From positions 2,859,590 through 2,923,589 of the forward strand of contig SSNP01000031.1 of NCBI GenBank assembly GCA_006937955.1: a stretch of DNA of 64,000 nucleotides, given 5' to 3'. Below are positions 57,520 through 64,000 of the stretch, in pieces; positions within the stretch are counted from its first letter, which is position 1, and each line of letters starts with the position of its first letter. A program made the position numbers and the translations under genes. The stretch comes from Pachypanchax playfairii. Its lineage: Eukaryota; Chordata; Actinopteri; Cyprinodontiformes; Aplocheilidae. Under the pieces are notes generated by a model. It was not told the origin of the DNA and made no database searches. It saw only the letters and a program-made list of their open reading frames with translations.

Positions 57520-57800
57520 ACAGAATGTCTGGAGGACGGCCTGGAGGCCGCGAGGAGAGGCACAAAAAGTCTGGAGGACGGCCTGGAGGCCGCGAGGAGA
57601 GGCTCAAAAAGTCTGGAGGACGGCCTGGAGGCTGCGAGGAGAGGCACAAAAAGTCTGGAGGACGGCCTGGAGGACGGCCTGGAGGACGGCCTGGAGGCTG
57701 CGAGGAGAGGCACAAAAAGTCTGGAGGACGGCCTGGAGGCCGCGAGGAGAGACACAAAAAGTCTGGAGGACGGCCTGGAGGACGGCCTGGAGGCTGCGAT
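57520..57800 (-). repeat. Pro-Gly-Arg minisatellite inside the element
   Basis: Units of about 60 bp built from GGAGGACGGCCTGGAGGC, CGCGAGGAGAGGCACAAA and AAGTCT, with a 15-bp GGACGGCCTGGAGGA sub-repeat. Several frames stay open; one minus frame reads repeats of SSRPPGRPPDFLCL. Confidence 0.8.
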
Positions 57801-57814
57801 GACCAGCGCCAAAG

Positions 57815-58185
57815 GTCTCGGACGGCGACGTCCCTGGACCCTGGCGTTGGAGGAGCGTCGCGGACAGCGACGTCCTCGGACCCTGTCATTGTAGGAGTGT
57901 CGCGGACGGCGACGTCCTCGGACCCTGGCGTTGGAGGAGCGTCGCGGACGGCGACGTCCTCGGACCCCGGCGGTGGAGGACCGTCGCGGACGGCGACGTC
58001 CTCGGACCCAGGCGGTGGAGGACCGTCGCGGACGGCGACGTCCTCGGACCCTGGTGTTGGAGGAGACGTAGGAGGACGGTCGCGGACGGCGGCGTCCTCG
58101 GACCCTGGCATTGGAGGACCGTCGCAAACGGTGACGTCCTCGGACCCAGGTTGAAGCGTTGGAGGACCGTCGCGGACGGTAGATA
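57815..58185 (-). repeat. CG-rich minisatellite inside the element
   Basis: Seven or so units of about 51 bp: TCGCGGACGGCGACGTCCTC, GGACCCTGGCGTTGGAGGA, GCG. The minus frame reads repeats of PGSEDVAVRDAPPT. It is unusually CpG-rich for this window. Confidence 0.8.
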
Positions 58186-58199
58186 GAATTTGTTAGAAT

Positions 58200-59290
58200 T
58201 TGGTTATGTGTGCATGAGGGTGGGAAGGTATGCTTGTGTGTATGACTGTTTGTGTATGTATGTCTGTGTTTGTCTATGTGTCAGGGTGGGTCTCAGACTC
58301 CCCCCGGTCTAGCAATATCTTATACCCCTTTATGAGGGCCTATCTCCCCCCACCAAGCTCCCCACTGCTTACTGGTTCCCCCACCAGCCTGTGCACTGGG
58401 GGTTTCTAGAGTTTGGGGCTGGGTGCTTGGGGTGTGTGCGTGCCTGCTCCCGGTGGCTGGCCAGTGGGCTGGGCACTTCCTGGCTCCGTCTAATACCCTC
58501 TTCGGGAGGGGCTGCCCTTGGGTCTCAGACTTCGGATCCATGTCCTGGGGTGCTTGGGGGTGGCTGGCTGCCAGCGGGGCCTGTGGAATCGCGCCATGGA
58601 TCCCTGGGGCAGCTGTACTGCGGTTGCGTGGTGACTGCGCCGGAGGTTGCTTATAATCTTGTCTGGAAGGGGGCTTTGGTTTCTCCTGCGGTGGCCTGCC
58701 TAGGCTCTGCCGCTCCAGGGTTGGGACCTGGACCCCTTGGGCTTGGGTCAGCCCTGTGGTCTGCTTTGAGGTCTGGGGGCCGGGGCTTTCCACACCCACT
58801 GTCAAACAATTTTATGGAGGAACTTTATGGTCACAGGCGCGTCCAAGCACACAGGTGTGCACACAGATACTCACAGACACTCACTGACTTGGGAGATTAA
58901 ACAGTATCATTATTTGTTTGTGTCCACAATGATATTATCAGTGTTTAAATGTAGATGTTGGTCAATGCTGTGGTGTCTCTGCTTTGTCTCTCAGCAGGTG
59001 TTGAAGCAGATTTCTTTCTCTCCCAACTTCTCTTCTGCCTCTTCTTATCTCTTTTTCCTCTTCTTTCTTTTTCTTTTTCCTCTAATTTCCTCTCTCCTTT
59101 GCCATATCCGCAGAATCAAAAAAGTTGTAATAAACAAAATAACATCTAAATAAAAATAAATAAAGGTAACAAGCTGAACATAGCAGTGATTGCTGCATGT
59201 TTGGCTTGTGAGAACAAATCTGTCAGGCATTTCTATGTATCCGGACATCAATTCCAACTGCTTTAATGTCAGACAGGACATGGGGGAAAA
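58200..59290. repeat. Probable interspersed repeat, class unknown
   Basis: A TG-rich start (GTATGCTTGTGTGTATGACT) leads into a GC-rich body (CTGCCCTTGGGTCTCAGACT, GTTGGGACCTGGACCCCTTG) and a CT-rich run with AATAAA-like A-rich sequence near 59150. The composition change suggests a separate inserted unit. No recognised protein. Open frames reach 169 codons but have no domain features. Confidence 0.35.
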
Positions 59291-59479
59291 AAAAAAAAGT
59301 GATTGGGTCCACTCGAACAGACATTTAATCGCATATTAATATTGAACATGTTGGATTGTCCGACATCATGTGTGGTGTTTTGCGATGAGACCTAATCATG
59401 CAGCCAGGTTCAGTGCAGCGGGTAACCAATCAGAAAGTGAGGTGACGGGATGCTTCTTCTTTTTCTGAGGTTTTGTGAT

Positions 59480-59575
59480 GTTTTTCAGTCAAGTCAAGTC
59501 AACTTTATTTATATACCGCTTTAAAAACAGCGGCAGCTGATACAAAGCGCTGTCAGCGGCGTATAGATTTCAGCC
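59480..59575 (+). repeat. Short retrosequence-like tail
   Basis: GTCAAGTCAAGTCAACTTTA TTTATATACCGC is of the same type as the CAATT/TTTATTTGTATAGC insertion at 32760. 59576-61170 otherwise holds no gene I can support. Confidence 0.4.
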
Positions 59576-61171
59576 AGATATCACACAGATTTCGCGAAGT
59601 TTCTGAGGTTTTTTTTGTGAGAATTTCCGTCTATACTGAGAAGGTGGCGAGTGAAATCACTCCGTGTTTGATGTGTGGCTTCTAAACATGGTAGGAGCCA
59701 AACAGCAATATGCCTGATATTCTTTTGCTGTTTGTGGTCTGAAGCTCTTGTGACACTGATAAAATTCTGCCGTGCGAACCAGACTAAAGTGAAACTGTTT
59801 CCTTTTACATCTTAGCTTTAAGGGAAAGTTTTTGGATTCAGGCTTTTGATTAGGAGGCCTGGTTGCCTCCCTCTGGAAGCACATGTAGACACCCAGGTAG
59901 ACCAGCACTCGCTGGAGGGATTATACATCCTCTCTGTACTGGGAACACCTTGGGTTTCCCACAGAAGCTGGACTGTGTTGGTGGGAGAGGGAGGTCTCCC
60001 TCCTGGACCTATTGCTCCTATGACCAAGTCACGGATACAGAGAAAAAGATGACTGAGTTCAAACTGTCTTTAAAATTTTGTTTATCAGGATGAAGACACA
60101 GAACTTTTCAAAAGTCTGAACCTTGTTTTATGTATTTTCATCACTGAGTCAATTGTTTTCTTTTCTTTAAGGATTTTAGGGTTTACTGCTGTCATATTAA
60201 TAAATATGCTGCAATCTTCCCTTCATGCTGCTCGTTATATAAACTGTTTAAAACTTCAGCTAATATTTTCTGTTTCATGTTAGTTTATCAGTTTGACGTG
60301 GCTTGTCTTCCTGTTTGTCTTCCTGGAGCCTGACTTGTGTGTCTTAGTCTTCTCGACCCAGATGCATGCTGGCTCACTGGCAGGAGGCGAGCAGGTGTAG
60401 GACAAGAGATGACTTTAATGAAAAGCAAAATTACAAACCATGTGAGCTGCTGGGAAGGAATTTATCAGCCCAAAACAATCCCAGAGGCCTGGCTGGGCAG
60501 AACCAGAACAAGGCATGAATCAACATGTGAAATAAGGGCATAGATGTGATAAGAGACCCAAACTTCAAACAGAGCAGCCCCACCTGATGGGACAGACGCC
60601 CCAAAACTGAGCTGGAAGGATGGAGGAAGACTAAACAACAAAAGAACCAGTTCAATCAGCTCATGAAGCTCACAGGACGATGACCAAGACACCAGCCAGA
60701 CAGTCAGCTGAGCAGCTCAAATACAAGAACACTTATAGAGTCCTCAGGTCAGCAGAACGATCAGGTGAAGATGAGATTTAAGGAGAATGTTATCATGAAC
60801 ATCAGAGCAAAACTTCCTCCAAAACATCTCAAAAGAAACAAGGAAGCAGAAAGAAACTTCAAACAGTAGCTGGAACAAGGTAACACCTAGAGGATGGACC
60901 AGATTAATCCTGAAAAGTCAAACCTGACAAGTGTGGTGATCTATAAGCCCACCCAGGTGTGGACACTAAACACAACACACAAAGAAGAAAAGGCTGTGTC
61001 TCTATTCTAGTAGTCATTGTGCCCTTCCTTGTAGTTTCTGTTGTTCCTCATTGTTTTCAACGTCTTTTCCTGTCATCTCTATGTCCTGTCAGTCTCTTTT
61101 TGATTCAGTCTCATTGTTTAGGACATCTGTTCTTGTGTCTTTTATTGTTTAGATTGTTTGTTGCATGTTGC

Positions 61172-61453
61172 GGGGCGGCTGTGGCTCAGTGGTTAGAGCG
61201 GTTGTCCTCCAACTTGAAGGTTGTTGGATTGATACCGGCTTCCACCACCACACGTCGAAGTGTCCCTGGGCAAGACACTGAACCCCATGTAGCCCCCCGG
61301 TCTGTGCATCGGGTTGTATGAATGTTAGCCCCCACCCTCTCCTCCCGATCCACATGTCGGGCTGTGTGAATGGGTAAATGTAAAACCTAGTGTGAAAGCG
61401 CTTTGAGTAATCTGAATGACTAGAAAAGTGCTATACAGGACATTTACCATTTT
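61172..61453 (+). repeat. tRNA-derived SINE subfamily II, full length
   Basis: GGGGCGGCTGTGGCTCAGTG GTTAGAGCGG (A-box), a degraded B-box GGATTGATACC, CACGTCGAAGTGTCCCTGGG, AAAGCGCTTTGAGTAATC and the end GGACATTTACCATTT. It is the uninterrupted reference for the split copy at 51889-52928. 61460-62860 after it shows no gene. Confidence 0.85.
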
Positions 61454-62861
61454 CTTGATGTTTTCAACATCTTCGGTGTTTCTTGTGTCTTTTCTTCTCA
61501 TGTCTTCCTGTGTCTTTTGACAGTAATTTTGTCTCTTCCAGCAGCTTGTTCATCTAAAAGCTCAGTGATGTTTCACAGTTGGACGTCTCAGCCTGATGAT
61601 ATCTTTCAACCTCCCCCTTCATTGAAAACTATGTCTCCAGGCCCCTGATGGATGGGTGGGGATGAGGGGGGAGTGGGGGGGGGTGGGATTAGAGGCAAAC
61701 GAGTTCAGTTTAGTGAGGCGGAAATCCCTCCTGCGTCTGCTCCTGCTGACAGTGATGAAATGCTGCATTACCTCCTCCTCCTCCTCCTCAGTTCTTCCTC
61801 TTCCTCCCCCTGTGCTCTCTCCTTCCTGCTGGGATTTACCTTCTACGTATCAGAGTAGCAAAGCTACAAACATTATAATAAAAAGCTTCAGATTTAAATC
61901 TGATCATCACAACTGGACCCATGTAGCCCACAGTAAACTCATATGGGTCCCACCCATGCATGCTGGCTGGGCTGATGTTAAAATATATCAACTTTTTATG
62001 AATGTTAACCTCAGACACTTGAAGCTGAACATCCTGTCAAAGTTCTAATGGGTCAAACCCAGAACGTCCCAGCAGACAGAACATGTTGTTTTAACATGAA
62101 TTCAACTGATGATTAAAGAAAGTTATTTTACAATGGTGTCATTTCGGAAGACAGATCTGGACTTTCAGTCAGGTTCAGGGCTCTGAAGGTCCCCCAGCAT
62201 CTCAGTCAGGTTCAGGTCTGGACTCTAGATCATTAAAGCACCATGATTCTTTTCTTCATCAGTCATTCTGTTGTAGATCAGCATATGTGTTTGGATTCTT
62301 GTTCTGGTTCCTGACCGAGTTTGGTTTGAGCTCCATGTGTCAGACAGATGGACTCTTCTTACTCTGGAACATCTTGGTACACAGAGGTCATCTCAGTGAC
62401 TATAAGGTGTCCAGGTCCTGATGCTGCAGAACACTGAGGTGTTTGTGCTGATAGACTGTATTTACAGCTGTGCATTATGGGTAAACATTTCCACTGTATT
62501 CTCATCTTTTAAAAGGACATTATGTGAACGATTTGAGGCTCGTTCAGGTAAAATTTAAGGTTGCCATGTTTGATTTGAGAAGAGACTCTTTCATGCAATT
62601 TGAACTTGACCAGACTTTTCCTAACTGCCTTGTCATGAACTTTGTTCAGGTTGTTCTCACATCTGCTCTGAGAACACCATGGATCTATCTACTTGTTGTT
62701 TCAAGCCTGCTGCCAATTCTAAAGTTACACAGTCAAATATTAAAAGCAATATTCTTGGTTATTTAGCCTGTCATATGAGAAAAAAATGGGGTTCATTTTT
62801 CAAACACATATTTTCACCTTGTTATTATTTATAAATGTTACATTTACTAACTAAATATTTA

Positions 62862-62954
62862 GTCCATCCATCCGTCCATCCATCCATCCATCCATCCATC
62901 CATCCATCCATCCATCCATCCATCCATCCATCCATCCATCCATCCATCCATCCA
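62862..62954 (+). repeat. (CATC)n microsatellite
   Basis: About 23 CATC units with one CGTC variant at the left, followed by CATTTTCAGAG. Such reversed GGAT runs are often SINE tails in this window (compare 32566), but no SINE body follows here. Confidence 0.92.
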
Positions 62955-63040
62955 TTTTCAGAGTTCCTGTTCTTGCTTACGACCGTAACGGGGTCGGAAA
63001 ACTGCGTAAGCAACTTTCCACGCAAACTTTGGTATTTACG

Positions 63041-63620
63041 CCAGGCTCACACTGCCTACGGAACAGCTTCGGTCCGGATGCGGTGTGGTTTTTCCGCAAG
63101 CTGCCACTCACATCTGCTCCAGATAGGGAGTGTGGCCAGCTCCGGTGCTGGGTGCGGAAACGGCACCCGCGAGAACAGAAGTTCATGTGGGTTATCGTTT
63201 TGTCACACGAGAACACGTCCATTATTTAGCAAATGTGTGAAAATGTGTTGTGCTGCAGGCTTTCGGGACCCTGTGTCACCGGGTGTGATGTAATGTTTAC
63301 ATTTCCTATTAGCGCGTGTGCTGTCTAAAAAGAAGAGTCAAGTTACAATTGTTTGTACACTCGTTTATTTTGAAAAAACACCGGATATTCAAGCCACACT
63401 TCCTGTATAGTTCGTCAGATTTCATCAAACTTGACGCGGATCCTCTCCGGCGTCCGGAAAAAATAGAACCTTGCGGATTCTTTCCGTAGTGCCGTACGGC
63501 CCCCGTAACCGGACCTGCACCGCGCGGAACTACTGTGAGCCTTCAAAAGGGATTTTAATCTAACGGAATACCTGCGGGGTCCGCACCGGACCGGATCTGG
63601 ATGCAGTGTGAGCCCGGGGT
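63041..63620. mobile_element. GC-rich MITE with imperfect inverted ends
   Basis: The left CCAGGCTCACACTGCCTACG and right GATGCAGTGTGAGCCCGGGG are imperfect inverted ends; inner parts repeat TCCGGATGCGGTGTGG-like and CACCGGACCGGATC sequence. No coding capacity and no clear target duplication. The end type resembles hAT-like MITEs. Confidence 0.5.
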
Positions 63621-64000
63621 TATAGAAAAAAACGTAGCAGAAAAATGTGCGCAACTTTAAAAGGTCTTAAGGCAGCTTTACAAAATCTGACTCAGTGCTG
63701 CCGCGACAGGCGCTGTGGCTAACTGCAGCCACCAGCCAAGCCGGCACGGGAGCGCGCACAGACACTTTACAGACTGTTCGTCTTCACAGCACTGCACCGG
63801 GGAGGCTGTATTTCTGTATAGGACGTACCAATGACATGAACTGATGATCTGTCTGCAATGTCAGCTACACGTGACATGTGTGGACACGTAGCCACATGGA
63901 TCAATTATTTCGTCCGGTAAAGAAAGACAGGACACCAAGGAGCCGGATGAAGTTCATGAATTAATGGAGCTGTGCTTTTTGTGTGTGTGCGCTTTCAGAA
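63621..64000 (+). other. CpG-containing right edge, possible gene start
   Basis: Local CpGs (GCCGCGACAGGCGC, CGGCACGGGAGCGCGCACAG) are followed by ATG at 63897 reading MDQLFRP up to a GTAAAG donor-like site, and by a TGTGCGCTTTCAG acceptor-like site at 63986-63998. The window ends there, so nothing more can be said. Confidence 0.2.

Larger units (their letters stand above)
56923..58190 (-). mobile_element. 3' end of a gypsy-type element with LTR
   Basis: LTR at 56923-57313: on the minus strand TGTGATAGTTTTG to CAGCTCATGACA, 391 bp, with a TTCATTAAAATCTTG poly(A) region. Immediately upstream on the minus strand is a purine tract (GAAGGGGGGGTAATG), the expected plus-strand primer site. Beyond it lie two tandem arrays instead of a normal pol end, and the sequence stops near 58190. 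Confidence 0.65.

Noticed and set aside
57402..58154. 250-codon plus-strand frame and two 206-codon minus frames
   Set aside because: Several overlapping frames are open because of two minisatellites, and the sequence sits within a retroelement 3' region. No single frame has protein-like support as a host gene.
58320..58900. 161- and 169-codon frames on opposite strands
   Set aside because: GC-rich interspersed repeat; overlapping frames on both strands and no recognisable domain.

Overview
The window is vertebrate nuclear DNA, almost certainly from a ray-finned (teleost) fish. It carries a cone-opsin gene of the SWS1 class next to calumenin, an sco2/ncaph2 pair, compact GT-AG introns, and a typical fish repeat load: tRNA-derived SINEs, Tc1/mariner, hAT, Ty3/gypsy LTRs, and Rex1/L2-like LINE scraps. 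The species cannot be named from the sequence alone.

Region by region. 1-1824 is a degenerate telomere-like array (GGGGTTA, GGGTTTA and GGGTTCA variants) with a higher-order structure; its strand orientation is the reverse of what a left chromosome end would show. 2.0-3.2 kb holds what look like the last small exons and poly(A) signal of an unidentified + strand gene. 3.2-5.1 kb is opn1sw1, a complete five-exon UV-type SWS1 cone opsin (335 aa). 5.7-9.6 kb is calumenin-a on the minus strand (314 aa, six coding exons, HDEF end). 10-16.4 kb is intergenic and repeat-rich, with a collapsed Ty3/gypsy element and several MITEs. 16.7-17.5 kb is sco2, a single-exon copper chaperone for cytochrome c oxidase. 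17.9-25.4 kb is ncaph2 (condensin II kleisin, 585 aa, 19 coding exons, minus strand), converging tail-to-tail with sco2 and carrying an intact-ended non-autonomous hAT element in one intron.

From 25.4 kb to the end I find no intact host gene. This 38 kb is a repeat field: a Tc1/mariner-like element split by a SINE, a 24-bp minisatellite (27.0-27.7 kb), a 2.6-kb array of 30-bp units that appears to have grown out of the inside of a SINE (29.1-31.7 kb), a 46-bp minisatellite interrupted several times (44.7-47.7 kb), LTR copies in both orientations, LINE fragments, and a nested stack at 51.8-53.6 kb (LTR inside SINE inside LINE, plus a Tc1 fragment). The very long minus-strand open frames at 29-32 kb are by-products of the 30-bp repeat and not genes.

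The four recognisable genes do not form one pathway. opn1sw1-calua and sco2-ncaph2 are two conserved neighbour pairs: in human they lie on 7q32 and 22q13, and here they sit within 8 kb of each other. Exon coordinates were derived by hand from splice consensus, reading frame and family similarity; lengths and phases close exactly for opn1sw1, calua and ncaph2.
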